Below are positions 16,687 through 27,015 of a stretch of 64,000 nt of DNA, piece after piece (position 1 is the first letter of the stretch; the number at the start of each line of letters is the position of its first letter). The translations under genes were made by a program, and so were the position numbers. Source of the DNA: Pontibacter sp. SGAir0037 (GTDB taxonomy: Bacteria > Bacteroidota > Bacteroidia > Cytophagales > Hymenobacteraceae); the NCBI RefSeq assembly GCF_005491705.1, contig NZ_CP028092.1:1674001-1738000 (forward strand), given 5' to 3'. Below the pieces are notes generated by a model that ran no database searches, had not been told where the DNA came from, and saw only the letters and a list, made by a program, of their open reading frames with translations.

Positions 16687-18564
16687 ATGAGATTATCTCT
16701 TATAGATATAGGCATCATTGTGCTGTACCTGGTGGCTGTGGCAGCTATCGGCCTGATCATGAAAAACAGGGCAAAGGCCAATAAAGAAGCATACCTGCTC
16801 GGTGGCAATACCCTTCCCTGGTATGCCCTTGGCTTATCGAATGCTTCGGGTATGTTCGATATTTCCGGCACGATGTGGATGGTGATGCTGGCTTTCGTGT
16901 ATGGCTTGAAAAGCATCTGGATTCCCTGGCTCTGGCCTTCCTTTAACCAGGTTTTCCTGATGATGTTCCTGGCAGCCTGGCTACGACGATCTAACGTTAC
17001 CACGGGTGCCGAGTGGATGCTTACCCGCTTTGGCACAGGCAAAGGCTCCAACAAAGCCCATAGTATCGTAGTCATTTTTGCTCTTTTAAGCTGCCTTGGC
17101 TTTCTGGCATATGGCTTTATCGGCCTCGGTAAATTTGTAGAGATTTTTGTGCCCTGGTCTTTTGTGCAGCCATATATGCCATTCGATATTCCCGCTGAGT
17201 TTGTACCGCATTTCTACGGCCTTATCCTTACCTCTTTTGCTGTATTTTACTCTATTATGGGTGGTATGGCCAGTATTGTTTGGGCAGATGTGCTGCAGTA
17301 TATTATCATGACGCTAGCAGCTGTCATCATTGGTGTGTTAGCTGTCAATAACCTGCAAGTAGCCCAGTTAAATGTGCCGGAAGAATGGAAAACACCTTTC
17401 TTCGGCGCCACCCTGAACATGGACTGGACCGGTATCATTGATGAAGTGAATGACAAAATAGACCAGGATGGCTATTCTCTTTTTGGAATCTTCTTCTCTA
17501 TGATGCTCTTCAAAGGCATCCTGGCCAGCCTGGCTGGTCCGGCTCCGAACTATGACATGCAGAAGATCCTCTCATCCCGCTCCCCGAAAGATGCAGCTAA
17601 AATGAGTGGCTTTGTGTCGCTGGTGCTTATCCCGACACGTTATTTAATGATCATTGGTTTTGCCGTACTGGCCCTGCTGAACTATAACCAACTGAACCTG
17701 GAGTCGGCTTCCGGCATCGACTTCGAAAGGATTTTACCGGCTGCCATACAGAACTTTGCTCCAACCGGAGTTATGGGGCTGTTGCTGGCTGGCTTGTTCG
17801 CAGCTTTTATTGGCACCTTTGCAGGTACTTTAAATGCAGCGCAGGCTTACTTAGTAAACGACATCTACCTGAAGTATGTCAACCCGAAAGCTTCTAACCA
17901 GACTGTTTCCCGCATGAATTACATAACAGGTATAGTGGTGGTAGCCCTGAGCGTAGTACTTGGATTCTTTGCAAAAGACGTTAACACCTTGCTTAACTGG
18001 ATTGTTGCAGGCTTGTACGGAGGCTATATCTCGGCGAATATGCTGAAGTGGTACTGGTGGCGCTTTAACAGCAGCGGCTTCTTCTGGGGAATGCTGGCAG
18101 GTATTGTTTCCGCGCTCACCTTCCCGTATGTTTTTGCCGGAACGTTAGACCTGTATTATTTCCCGCTCCTGTTCCTCATTTCGCTGGCTGGCAGCATAAT
18201 CGGAACCTATGCAGCGCCTGCAACAGATATGGAAACCCTGAAAGACTTTTACATGAATGTGCGTCCGTGGGGATTCTGGAAACCGATTGCAGCACAGGTT
18301 CAAGCCGACTACCCTGCCATAAAGGAAAACAAAAACTTTTGGCTGGATATGTTTAATGTAGTTATAGGTGTCGCGGGCCAGATGTGCCTGACGGTGATGC
18401 CTATTTACCTGGTGCTGGGCATGTATACTGAGTTGATGTTTTCGGGCGCATTGCTGCTGGTTTGCGGCATTATCCTGAAGAAAACCTGGTGGGACCGGTT
18501 GCCCAACGACAAGCCGGGTTTTGCCACGACTTTAAAAAAGACTTTAGTAAGCACACATAGCTAA
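16687..18564 (+). CDS. Sodium:solute symporter, probable mannobiose transporter
   Basis: 625 aa, polytopic inner-membrane protein of the SSS family, with about 13-15 hydrophobic segments beginning LSLIDIGIIVLYLVAVAAIG and family features such as YLLGGNTLPWYALGLSNASG near residue 36 and the segment GTFAGTLNAAQAYLVNDIY near 380. It would import a sugar with Na+. The product of the secreted mannanase, beta-1,4-mannobiose, is the expected substrate because the next two genes encode the cytoplasmic enzymes that process it, as in the B. fragilis manA cluster. Specificity is inferred from context. Confidence 0.9.
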   Translation: MRLSLIDIGIIVLYLVAVAAIGLIMKNRAKANKEAYLLGGNTLPWYALGLSNASGMFDISGTMWMVMLAFVYGLKSIWIPWLWPSFNQVFLMMFLAAWLRRSNVTTGAEWMLTRFGTGKGSNKAHSIVVIFALLSCLGFLAYGFIGLGKFVEIFVPWSFVQPYMPFDIPAEFVPHFYGLILTSFAVFYSIMGGMASIVWADVLQYIIMTLAAVIIGVLAVNNLQVAQLNVPEEWKTPFFGATLNMDWTGIIDEVNDKIDQDGYSLFGIFFSMMLFKGILASLAGPAPNYDMQKILSSRSPKDAAKMSGFVSLVLIPTRYLMIIGFAVLALLNYNQLNLESASGIDFERILPAAIQNFAPTGVMGLLLAGLFAAFIGTFAGTLNAAQAYLVNDIYLKYVNPKASNQTVSRMNYITGIVVVALSVVLGFFAKDVNTLLNWIVAGLYGGYISANMLKWYWWRFNSSGFFWGMLAGIVSALTFPYVFAGTLDLYYFPLLFLISLAGSIIGTYAAPATDMETLKDFYMNVRPWGFWKPIAAQVQADYPAIKENKNFWLDMFNVVIGVAGQMCLTVMPIYLVLGMYTELMFSGALLLVCGIILKKTWWDRLPNDKPGFATTLKKTLVSTHS

Positions 18565-18615
18565 AACAGCTGCTTTACAGGCAGCCACAATAATCATATT
18601 CTAAATTTACTGCTG

Positions 18616-19833
18616 ATGAATACTACATTTCAAACCAGGCTTGAAGCGTTGCAGACAGCTCACCAGGAACTGGTTACACGCCCGAACGAGAAATTAGCGC
18701 TGGGAAATGGTGTGATAGACCGTTACAAGTATCCTGCCCTGACAGCGCAGCATGCTCCTCTTTTCTGGCGTTATGACCTTAATCCAGAAACGAACCCGTT
18801 CCTGATGGAGCGCTTTGGCATTAATGCTGCCTTTAACGCCGGTGCCATTAAATTAAACGGGAAATACCTGATGGTAGTGCGTGTGGAAGGAAGCGACCGA
18901 AAATCCTTTTTTGCGGTAGCCGAAAGCGACAACGGCATTGACAACTTCAGGTTCTGGGACCGCCCGATCACTATGCCTGAAACTGAAAACCCAGACGTTA
19001 ACGTGTATGATATGCGCGTAACGCAGCACGAGGATGGCTGGATTTACGGTGTTTTCTGCACAGAACGCAAAGATCCGGACGCAAAACCAGGAGACGAGTC
19101 TTCGGCAGTAGCTCAGGCAGGTATTGCTCGTACCCGTGACCTGGTAAACTGGGAACGCCTGCCGGATCTAAAGACACCTTCTCCGCAACAACGCAATGTG
19201 GTATTGCACCCAGAATTTGTGAACGGCAGATACGCCTTTTATACACGCCCGCAGGACGGCTTTATTGAAGCGGGCACTGGCGGTGGTATTGGTTTTGGAC
19301 TGGCAGACACTATAGAAAACGCTGTGGTGGAAAAAGAGCTGATCGTGGATCAGAAACAATACCACACAGTATACGAGGTTAAAAACGGTCAGGGACCCGC
19401 TCCTATTAAAACAGAAAAAGGCTGGCTGCACATGGCGCACGGGGTGCGCAATACCGCTGCCGGTCTGCGCTACGTGCTGTATATGTTCATGACGGACCTG
19501 GAAGACCTGACAAAGGTTATCTACAAACCAGGTGGCTATTTTATAGCTCCGGAGGGTGAAGAGCGCATAGGCGATGTCTCTAACGTAACGTTCGCCAATG
19601 GCTGGATTCTGGATGATGACGGCACCGTCTTCATTTATTACGGCTCCTCGGATACCCGCATGCATGTGGCTACTTCTACAGTGGAACAGCTACTAGACTA
19701 TGTGGTGCATACACCGGAAGACAAGTTCCGCTCAGCAGCTTCTGTGCAGCAGATCAACCGGATCATCGATCATAACCTTGCATTTCTTGAAGCAAAAGGC
19801 AAATCATTGGCAACTCTCGAAAGCGCTTCATGA
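18616..19833 (+). CDS. 4-O-beta-D-mannosyl-D-glucose phosphorylase, GH130 subfamily 1
   Basis: 405 aa, cytoplasmic. It phosphorolyses mannosyl-beta-1,4-glucose to mannose 1-phosphate and glucose. The five-bladed beta-propeller family shows its catalytic Asp132 in NVYDMRV, with a strong overall match to the MGP group: [18 protein letters not shown] near residue 67, then [18 protein letters not shown], then [19 protein letters not shown] near 197. This subfamily differs from the mannobiose-specific GH130_2. It follows the symporter by 51 nt, and its stop codon overlaps the epimerase start (ATGA), indicating translational coupling: the epimerase makes its substrate. Confidence 0.95.
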   Translation: MNTTFQTRLEALQTAHQELVTRPNEKLALGNGVIDRYKYPALTAQHAPLFWRYDLNPETNPFLMERFGINAAFNAGAIKLNGKYLMVVRVEGSDRKSFFAVAESDNGIDNFRFWDRPITMPETENPDVNVYDMRVTQHEDGWIYGVFCTERKDPDAKPGDESSAVAQAGIARTRDLVNWERLPDLKTPSPQQRNVVLHPEFVNGRYAFYTRPQDGFIEAGTGGGIGFGLADTIENAVVEKELIVDQKQYHTVYEVKNGQGPAPIKTEKGWLHMAHGVRNTAAGLRYVLYMFMTDLEDLTKVIYKPGGYFIAPEGEERIGDVSNVTFANGWILDDDGTVFIYYGSSDTRMHVATSTVEQLLDYVVHTPEDKFRSAASVQQINRIIDHNLAFLEAKGKSLATLESAS

Positions 19834-21056
19834 GGATAGAGAAAGGGACAACTACAGGTGAAAGTCTGCAAACCTACCAGGCCGAGGTAACAGCTGAACT
19901 GGAACGTATTCTTGCTTTCTGGTTGGAGAACACACTAGATGAAGCGGGCGGTGGTTTTGTGGGACAGATCGATAGTGGCGGGCGGGTAAACCAGGTAGCT
20001 CCGAAAGGAGCTATTCTGAACGCCCGTATACTCTGGTCGTTCTCGGCTGCCTACCGCCATACCGGAAAAGCCGCATACGCTACCGCGGCAAAAAGAGCTT
20101 ATGATTACCTGGTTAACCACTTTTTTGATAAAACCCATGGTGGCATCTACTGGTCGGTAGACGCACAGGGAAACGCGCTTAGCACCCGCAAGCAGATCTA
20201 TGCACTGGCCTTCGCCCTGTACGGCCTCAGCGAGTATTATTCAGCTACACAGGATGCAGGGGCTCTGACACTGTGCCGGGAATTGTTTCAATGGATAGAG
20301 CAATACAGCTTCGATAAAGAACAGGGCGGCTACCTGGAGGCTTTCAGCCGGGAAGGTGAACTGCTGGAAGACCTGCGCCTGAGCGCGAAAGACCGGAACG
20401 ACCCGAAGACCATGAACACCCACCTCCATATACTGGAGGCTTATGCCAGCCTTTACCGGTCATGGCCTGATCAGCAGCTGGCGCTTCAGCTGGAAGGCTT
20501 GATAAGGTTGTTCCTGGATAACATAATAGACATGAATACCGGGCACATGATGCTGTTCTTTACCAGGGACTGGCAATCAACAGCCGATTTGGTTTCGTAT
20601 GGGCACGATATTGAAGCTTCGTGGCTGCTGCATGAAGCCGCAGAAGTACTTGGCAACCCGGAGCTGTTGCACCAGGTGGAATCTGTGGCAGCTGGCATGG
20701 CAGCAGCTACCCTAGAAGGTCTGCAGGCTGATGGCAGCCTGTATCATGAGCTTAAAAGAACGGAAAACCACTATGACACTCACCGGGAATGGTGGGTAAG
20801 TGCAGAGGCCATGGTAGGTTTCCTGAACGCTTTCCAGTTAACGAATGAAGCGCATTACCTGGCGCATTCCATTCAAGCCTGGGAGTTTGCCAAAAAATAT
20901 TTGCTGGACAAGGAACATGGAGAATGGTACTGGGGCGTTTACAACGACTATAGCTTAATGCGAACCGAAGATAAGGTAGGCTTCTGGAAATGTCCGTACC
21001 ACAACTCACGCGCCTGTTTGGAGGTAATGAGCCGCTGTGAAAATCTGCTGACTTAG
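19830..21056 (+). CDS. Mannobiose/cellobiose 2-epimerase (AGE superfamily)
   Basis: 408 aa, cytoplasmic (alpha/alpha)6 barrel. It converts beta-1,4-mannobiose to mannosyl-glucose by C2 epimerisation at the reducing end. The three catalytic-site histidines known from cellobiose 2-epimerases are visible at His200 ([10 protein letters not shown]), His259 ([11 protein letters not shown]) and His391 (KCPYHNSRA), along with [11 protein letters not shown] near residue 321. It begins in the ATGA overlap with the GH130 gene and its product feeds that enzyme. Length is normal. Operon partner of manA, the symporter and GH130; the esterase follows after 93 nt. Confidence 0.95.
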   Translation: MRIEKGTTTGESLQTYQAEVTAELERILAFWLENTLDEAGGGFVGQIDSGGRVNQVAPKGAILNARILWSFSAAYRHTGKAAYATAAKRAYDYLVNHFFDKTHGGIYWSVDAQGNALSTRKQIYALAFALYGLSEYYSATQDAGALTLCRELFQWIEQYSFDKEQGGYLEAFSREGELLEDLRLSAKDRNDPKTMNTHLHILEAYASLYRSWPDQQLALQLEGLIRLFLDNIIDMNTGHMMLFFTRDWQSTADLVSYGHDIEASWLLHEAAEVLGNPELLHQVESVAAGMAAATLEGLQADGSLYHELKRTENHYDTHREWWVSAEAMVGFLNAFQLTNEAHYLAHSIQAWEFAKKYLLDKEHGEWYWGVYNDYSLMRTEDKVGFWKCPYHNSRACLEVMSRCENLLT

Positions 21057-21149
21057 TACCAGGTATAGATACTATAAATCATAGATATTCCTTATACTAG
21101 TAACTTATTAGCGTTTAATAAACTGAAGCAATTCTGATCGGTAACAACT

Positions 21150-22562
21150 ATGAGCAGTAAACACTATACATCCTTTCTTTATGCCTTATGCTTTCTGTTG
21201 AGTATAAGCCAGGTAAAAGCAAATGTGACGCTTCCTGCTGTGTTCAGCAATCATATGGTGTTGCAGCAAAATGCCGAGGTTAAAATATGGGGTTGGGCTA
21301 AGTCGGGGGAAGAGGTAACTGTAACACCCAGTTGGAACCATAAACCTGTTAAAACCAAGGCAAGCAACCTGGCAGAATGGGAAGTGATACTTCAGACACC
21401 CGCTGCCGGAGGACCTTATACGGTAGAGATCAAAGGGTATAATACCATCAAGATAGAAGATGTGCTGCTCGGAGAAGTATGGCTTTGCGCTGGTCAGTCC
21501 AACATGGAATGGACTGCGAGAGCTGGTATAGAGCACGCAGAAAGAGAAGTGCCGCTGGCCAGCTATCCTTCTATCCGCTTCTTTAGTGTTTCTCACAGAA
21601 CTGCCGATACTCCTCAGCTGAGCCTGGATGGGCAATGGGTGGTTTGCACGCCGGAATCCATGATCGACTTTAGCGCCGTTGGCTATTTCTTCGGAAGAAA
21701 AGTGCACCAGACCCTGCAGGTGCCGGTTGGGCTGATAAACAGCAGTTGGGGAGGCACACCCGCCGAAGCATGGGTAAGCAAAGAAACAATTGAAGAAAAT
21801 AAAATACTGGCAGAAGATGCTGCTAACCTACAGGAAGTACCCTGGGGACCAGTAAAAACAGCCAAAATTTACAATGCCATGATTGCTCCATTAGTTCCTT
21901 ATCGTCTGGCAGGTGTGCTGTGGTACCAGGGAGAATCGAACACAGGAAGCCCTGCAAACTATGCCGAACTCTTACCTGCACTTATTCAGAACTGGCGCAC
22001 CCGGTGGAACCAGGCATTCCCTTTCTACTACGTGCAAATTGCCCCCTATCAATATGATGTGCCCCAGCAGGGGGTGCTGCTAAGAGATGCTCAGCGCAGG
22101 GTGCTGCAGAAAACAGAAAATACGGGTATGGTAGTCGTAAGCGATATCGGCAATAAAGACGATATACACCCTAGAAATAAAAGTGATGTAGGACAGCGAT
22201 TGGCTGATCTGGCCCTGCACAAAGCCTACGGCAAACAAGAGTTGCCTGCCTCCGGGCCTTTGTACCGTAGCATGAAAGTAGAAGGCAATAAGGTCAGGCT
22301 ATACTTTGATTATGCCGGAAAAGGCCTTGTAGCAAAAGGGAATGAGCTGACAAATTTCGAAATTGCCGGAGCCGATCAGCAATTTGTGAAAGCCAGTGCC
22401 AAGATACAAGGCAGTACTATTGTGGTGCAGGCAAAGCAGGTTAAAAAACCTGTGGCAGTACGGTTTGCCTGGAGCAACACAGCAGAGCCAAACCTTTTTA
22501 ATGCAGAAGGTTTACCTGCCTCGAGTTTCCGAACAGAAGCAGAACCTGTGTCCTTGAAGTAA
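21150..22562 (+). CDS. Secreted SGNH-type acetylesterase (sialate O-acetylesterase-like)
   Basis: 470 aa, signal peptide about 1-24 (ending VKA). Opening VTLPAVFSNHMVLQQNAEVKIWGWA is split across 26-50 and belongs to the sialate O-acetylesterase-like family. The nucleophile is Ser117 in CAGQSNMEW, the second block is WYQGESNTGSP, and the catalytic Asp/His block reads DDIHPRNKSDVG about 340 residues in. Its place as last gene of the mannan operon suggests it removes acetyl groups from acetylated gluco- or galactomannan rather than from sialic acid; this is inference. No sialic acid genes are in the window. A strong hairpin follows the stop. Confidence 0.88.
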   Translation: MSSKHYTSFLYALCFLLSISQVKANVTLPAVFSNHMVLQQNAEVKIWGWAKSGEEVTVTPSWNHKPVKTKASNLAEWEVILQTPAAGGPYTVEIKGYNTIKIEDVLLGEVWLCAGQSNMEWTARAGIEHAEREVPLASYPSIRFFSVSHRTADTPQLSLDGQWVVCTPESMIDFSAVGYFFGRKVHQTLQVPVGLINSSWGGTPAEAWVSKETIEENKILAEDAANLQEVPWGPVKTAKIYNAMIAPLVPYRLAGVLWYQGESNTGSPANYAELLPALIQNWRTRWNQAFPFYYVQIAPYQYDVPQQGVLLRDAQRRVLQKTENTGMVVVSDIGNKDDIHPRNKSDVGQRLADLALHKAYGKQELPASGPLYRSMKVEGNKVRLYFDYAGKGLVAKGNELTNFEIAGADQQFVKASAKIQGSTIVVQAKQVKKPVAVRFAWSNTAEPNLFNAEGLPASSFRTEAEPVSLK

Positions 22563-22579
22563 CACCGCTACTCCTTTTA

Positions 22580-22620
22580 AACAAAAAGCGCTTGTTCCGG
22601 GTGAACAAGCGCTTTTTGTT
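22580..22620. terminator. Bidirectional terminator between mannan operon and ispG
   Basis: An 18-bp perfect stem (arms AACAAAAAGCGCTTGTTC and its complement) with loop CGGGT has A-rich and T-rich ends on both sides, so it can act for the plus-strand esterase and the minus-strand ispG, which converge here. Confidence 0.9.
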
Positions 22621-22629
22621 TTATCTCTC

Positions 22630-24603
22630 CTACTCTACCAGTTTCAGAGGTTCGATCCATTTTTCATCTTCCCGGATCAGTTCAATCAGTTCATCAACCG
22701 CCCGATCGGCAGGTACAGATTTTTTTACAACTGTCTGGCCACGGTAAAGCGCAATCTTGTCTTTCCCGACACCAACATAGCCGTAATCGGCATCCGCCAT
22801 TTCACCAGGACCGTTTACAATACACCCCATGATCCCGATTTTCACACCTTTCAGATGATCGGTGCGTTTGCGTATCATGGCAGTAGTTTCCTGCAGATCG
22901 AACAATGTGCGCCCACAGCTCGGGCAACTGATATACTCTGTTTTGCTCATGCGCGTGCGGGCGGCCTGCAGTATACCGAAGCCCAGGTTGTTGAGCGTTT
23001 CTACGGTTGCCAGCAACGCTGTTTTTTCCATAGCAGGCAGCAGCTCTGTTCCCAGCATCACGCCATCGCCCAAGCCGTCAATCAACAAGCCACCGATATC
23101 CGTAGCAGCATACAGTTGTACCTGATCTTGGGTCATTTCACCATAAGCTCTTTTAATGATGCACGGGTTCTGTACTCCCTGGTTCATCAAACGGAAGAAA
23201 CACTTCCGCAGCTCCGCCATGGCATGTTCATTTGTTGTCTGCAGCATCAGCACAGCAGTATGGTCCTGCTTTAGTTTTTCTATCAGCTCAGGAGTTAAAT
23301 CATCCAGCGATAGAAGCACAAAGTTTAAGGCTGCATGTCGTTCGATGCCGCTCCTGTATTGAGCAGCACTGAAAAGCGGGTGACGTTCTTCCCGTTGCTC
23401 AGCCAGCAGCCAGGCATCATAATCCACAATCTCTTTCAAGCCGTTTGGCAGCATAAAGCGAATGGGTTCGTTGCCGGTATAGATATAATCTGCCCCGAGA
23501 TCATTCATATTGAACTTATCGAGCAGCATAGAGTACAAGTGCCCTACACATTTCAGGTCGGCATACTGGATATTTGCCAGGCGGCTGAGGTCGGCCACCA
23601 CGCGCGGCACGTTTAACGCTCCTATATTCCCGACTTCTAGTGTCTCTCGACGGTGATACTGAAACGGATCGATGGGAACCTGACAGATCGGCTTCAGGAG
23701 AGTAGCTTTTTCAGCCCGGTGTGTATAGCGGTCGATCAGGGCCTTAGCCACTGGTGCTTCCGCTTCCGGAGCCTCTGTTAACGATACACGCACGGTATCG
23801 CCCAGGCCATCTTCCAGTAATGTTCCAATGCCTACAGCAGATTTAATACGACCGTCTTCAGCTTCACCGGCTTCTGTTACGCCCAGGTGTAAAGGGTAAG
23901 GCTGCATTCCCTCCTCTTCCAGCTTCTGCACCAGCAAGCGGTAAGCCTGTACCATTACCTGCGTGTTGGAGGCCTTCATGGAAATAACAATGTTGTGGTA
24001 ATTTTCTGCTTCACAGATCCGCAGAAACTCCAAAGCACTTTCCACCATACCAAGCGGCGTGTCACCGTACCTGCTCAGAATCCGATCGGACAAAGATCCG
24101 TGGTTGGTACCGATACGCATGGCAGTACCGTACTCCTTGCAAATGCGCACCAGTGGCAGAAACCGCTCTCTTATTCTGTCGAGCTCTGCCTGATAAGACG
24201 CATCGTCGTATTCTATAACCTCAAATTTTTTCTTGTCGGCATAGTTGCCCGGATTCACCCGTACTTTTTCAACTATACGGGCGGCAACCTCTGCCGCATT
24301 GGGCGTAAAGTGTATGTCGGCAATAAGCGGCACATCATACCCTCTGCTGCGCAATTCCTCTTTGATATGCTTCAGGTTTTCAGCCTCTTTTATACTTGGT
24401 GCCGTAATACGGATGTATTCGCAGCCAGCCTCGATCATACGAATGCATTGTTCTACAGAGCCAATGGTATCCATGGTATCTACTGTAGTCATGGATTGCA
24501 CCCGAATAGGATAATCACCTCCCATGGGCACTCCGCCAATGTTTACCACTATGGATTTTCGGCGTTTGTATTCGGTCAGGCTAGGACAGTAGTTCTTATT
24601 CAT
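22630..24603 (-). CDS. ispG: 4-hydroxy-3-methylbut-2-enyl diphosphate synthase, long (inserted) form
   Basis: 657 aa. It converts MEcPP to HMBPP in the MEP isoprenoid pathway using a [4Fe-4S] cluster. The N-terminal TIM barrel (about 1-270; KRRKSIVVNIGGVPMGGDYP near the start) and the C-terminal cluster domain are both present. The cluster ligands are Cys560 and Cys563 (CPSCGRTLF) and Cys594 plus Glu601 (GIMGCIVNGPGEM). Between them lies an insert of about 250 residues (about 280-530) absent from the E. coli enzyme but usual in Bacteroidetes, Chlamydiae and plants. It is a single gene with its own hairpin and an ATG start. Confidence 0.97.
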   Translation of the reverse strand: MNKNYCPSLTEYKRRKSIVVNIGGVPMGGDYPIRVQSMTTVDTMDTIGSVEQCIRMIEAGCEYIRITAPSIKEAENLKHIKEELRSRGYDVPLIADIHFTPNAAEVAARIVEKVRVNPGNYADKKKFEVIEYDDASYQAELDRIRERFLPLVRICKEYGTAMRIGTNHGSLSDRILSRYGDTPLGMVESALEFLRICEAENYHNIVISMKASNTQVMVQAYRLLVQKLEEEGMQPYPLHLGVTEAGEAEDGRIKSAVGIGTLLEDGLGDTVRVSLTEAPEAEAPVAKALIDRYTHRAEKATLLKPICQVPIDPFQYHRRETLEVGNIGALNVPRVVADLSRLANIQYADLKCVGHLYSMLLDKFNMNDLGADYIYTGNEPIRFMLPNGLKEIVDYDAWLLAEQREERHPLFSAAQYRSGIERHAALNFVLLSLDDLTPELIEKLKQDHTAVLMLQTTNEHAMAELRKCFFRLMNQGVQNPCIIKRAYGEMTQDQVQLYAATDIGGLLIDGLGDGVMLGTELLPAMEKTALLATVETLNNLGFGILQAARTRMSKTEYISCPSCGRTLFDLQETTAMIRKRTDHLKGVKIGIMGCIVNGPGEMADADYGYVGVGKDKIALYRGQTVVKKSVPADRAVDELIELIREDEKWIEPLKLVE

Positions 24604-24775
24604 AAAGCGTAAACTTATAGCACGGGCATTGGCTCCGTACTCTTAACTAAAGTTGGGCTTGCTTTGTTCAACTGATAATGATCACAAATTTAAGGTTTAT
24701 TCTTTACTTCCTTTTGTTAATTTACCATTAAACCATCCTCGAGATTACCGGAACGGAAAACCCAGCTACCTAAAA

Positions 24776-24807
24776 TAGAAAAGGCAGCCTTTGGGCTGCC
24801 TTTTCTA
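24776..24807 (-). terminator. Terminator downstream of glnN
   Basis: A 14-bp perfect stem (arms TAGAAAAGGCAGCC and its complement) with a 4-nt loop lies 16 nt past the glnN stop; the stem base is T-rich in the direction of glnN transcription. Confidence 0.85.
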
Positions 24808-24822
24808 TATAATTCTAAGGTA

Positions 24823-27015
24823 TTATCGGTTGAACATCAGTTCACGATATTTTACTAAAGGCCAGTCTTCGTCGTCTACCATCAGTTCCAGCTTATCTAC
24901 GCTGTAACGAATGGTATCGAAATAGCTGAATACTTTCTCCTGGTACATGATGGCACGCTCACGCGCATCTTCGATCTTGTTAGCTACTTTACGAGCCTCA
25001 ATCATTTCATCTACATTCTTCTGAATGGTTGTGATATGGCGCGACATCTTTTTGATAGCTTCTAATGTTGCTTCGGTATACTCTGCCTCCAGGCCCAGCT
25101 CTTTTAAGCCACGGTAGTTGTTAATCAGTTTGTTCTGATAAGCAACGGCAGTCGGAATAACGTGGTTAACAGCTAAATCGCCCAGCACACGTGCCTCAAT
25201 CTGGATCTTCTTGATGTACTCCTCCAGTAAGATTTCATGACGGGCATGTAATTCAACTTCCGTTAAAATACCAAACTTCGTGAACAGCTCCACCACGTCC
25301 TCACGCTTGAGAACATCCAGTGCCGTTGGCGTAGATTTAACGTTCGACAGGCCGCGTGCCTCAGCTTCCTGTGCCCACTCTTCTGAATAACCGTTTCCTT
25401 CGAAACGAACCGCTTTAGACTCTACAACATACTCACGAAGTATTTGTATAATCGCCAGTTCTTTCTTCATGCCCTGGTTATCGATCAGATCGTCAACTGA
25501 CTTCCTGAACTCTACCAGTTGCTCTGCCACCATGGTGTTCAGGGCAGTCATTGGATTAGATACGTTTGCAGAAGAACCTACAGCGCGTAACTCGAATTTA
25601 TTACCTGTAAAGGCAAAAGGAGAAGTACGGTTACGATCGGTATTATCCAGTAAAATTTCAGGAATTTTATCGATACCAAGTTTCATGTACATGTTATCGC
25701 CTTTCTCCATCGGTACTTTGGCAGTACGCTCTAATTCATCCAGAACAGCTGTTAACTGCTGGCCAACGAAAACGGACATAATGGCCGGAGGCGCTTCGTT
25801 AGCACCTAAACGGTGGTCGTTGCTGGCTGAAGCAATACTGGCACGTAAAAGGTCAGCGTGCTTATAAACCGCTTTTATAGTGTTGATGAAGAACGTGAGG
25901 AACTGCAGGTTTTCTTTCGGCTTTCTGCCAGGTGCTAATAGGTTTACACCCGTGTTAGTGCTCATCGCCCAGTTGTTGTGCTTACCGCTACCGTTTACAC
26001 CTTTGAAAGGCTTTTCGTGAAGCAGCACTTTAAAACCGTGTCTTTCAGCCACACGATCCATGATGTCCATTAACAGCTGGTTGTGGTCAGCAGCCAAGCT
26101 CGCATCTTCGAAGGTAGGCGCACATTCGAACTGGCTTGGTGCCACTTCATTATGGCGTGTGCGAAGCGGAATACCTAATCTGTGTGCCGTCTTTTCAAAA
26201 TCAACCATGTAAGCATGTACACGGCTTGGGATAGAACCAAAGTAATGGTCTTCTAACTGCTGGCCTTTAGCAGGAGCATGACCAAACAAGGTACGGCCAG
26301 TCATAACCAGGTCAGGACGTGCAGCATACAGCGCTTTGTCAACCAGGAAGTACTCCTGCTCAATACCTAATGTTGTATTTACTCTTGTTACGTCTTTATC
26401 GAAGTACTGGCAAACAGGCACAGCAGCATCGTTTAATAATTTCAAAGACTTTAACAGAGGTGTTTTATAATCGAGCGCTTCGCCAGTGTATGAAACGAAG
26501 ATAGTAGGAATGCAAAGTGTTTTTGAATTGGTACCCTCAATAATGAATGCCGGAGAAGAAGGATCCCAGGCAGTATAACCGCGGGCCTCAAATGTATTAC
26601 GGATACCACCGTTCGGGAAAGAAGAGGCATCCGGCTCCTGCTGTGCAAGCGCACTTCCTTTGAAACTCTCAATGGCAGTTCCTTCAGAAGTAAGATCAAA
26701 GAAGGAGTCGTGTTTCTCGGCGGTAGCTCCGGTTAATGGCTGGAACCAGTGTGTGTAGTGGGTTGCACCTTTGCTGATGGCCCAGGATTTCATGGCAGCT
26801 GCCACAGCATCTGCCAGGTTACGGTCTACTTTTTCGCCCGCTTCAATGGTACGACGCAGACGCTTAAAGTAATCAGAGGACATATTAGCACGCATTGCCT
26901 CCAGGCCAAATACGTTCTCCCCATAGTAGTCAGAAATTTTTTGGGAGGGTGAGGTAATTTCTCCCGTTTTACGCTGGCTTACGAGCTCTAGCGCCTTAAA
27001 TCGTAGTGTTGCCAT
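24823..27015 (-). CDS. glnN: Glutamine synthetase type III
   Basis: 730 aa. It makes glutamine from glutamate, ammonia and ATP. Length and sequence fit the large GSIII family, not GSI: opening MATLRFKALELVSQ, the ammonia and metal region GIEQEYFLVD near residue 218, RTRHNEVAPSQFECAP near 286, the NNWAMSTNTGVNLL segment near 345, and the GSIII-specific C-terminal helical extension beyond about 560. The start is supported by a good promoter whose -7 box lies 32 nt upstream. Monocistronic, between its promoter and terminator. No amtB, glnB or glutamate synthase is nearby. Confidence 0.97.
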   Translation of the reverse strand: MATLRFKALELVSQRKTGEITSPSQKISDYYGENVFGLEAMRANMSSDYFKRLRRTIEAGEKVDRNLADAVAAAMKSWAISKGATHYTHWFQPLTGATAEKHDSFFDLTSEGTAIESFKGSALAQQEPDASSFPNGGIRNTFEARGYTAWDPSSPAFIIEGTNSKTLCIPTIFVSYTGEALDYKTPLLKSLKLLNDAAVPVCQYFDKDVTRVNTTLGIEQEYFLVDKALYAARPDLVMTGRTLFGHAPAKGQQLEDHYFGSIPSRVHAYMVDFEKTAHRLGIPLRTRHNEVAPSQFECAPTFEDASLAADHNQLLMDIMDRVAERHGFKVLLHEKPFKGVNGSGKHNNWAMSTNTGVNLLAPGRKPKENLQFLTFFINTIKAVYKHADLLRASIASASNDHRLGANEAPPAIMSVFVGQQLTAVLDELERTAKVPMEKGDNMYMKLGIDKIPEILLDNTDRNRTSPFAFTGNKFELRAVGSSANVSNPMTALNTMVAEQLVEFRKSVDDLIDNQGMKKELAIIQILREYVVESKAVRFEGNGYSEEWAQEAEARGLSNVKSTPTALDVLKREDVVELFTKFGILTEVELHARHEILLEEYIKKIQIEARVLGDLAVNHVIPTAVAYQNKLINNYRGLKELGLEAEYTEATLEAIKKMSRHITTIQKNVDEMIEARKVANKIEDARERAIMYQEKVFSYFDTIRYSVDKLELMVDDEDWPLVKYRELMFNR

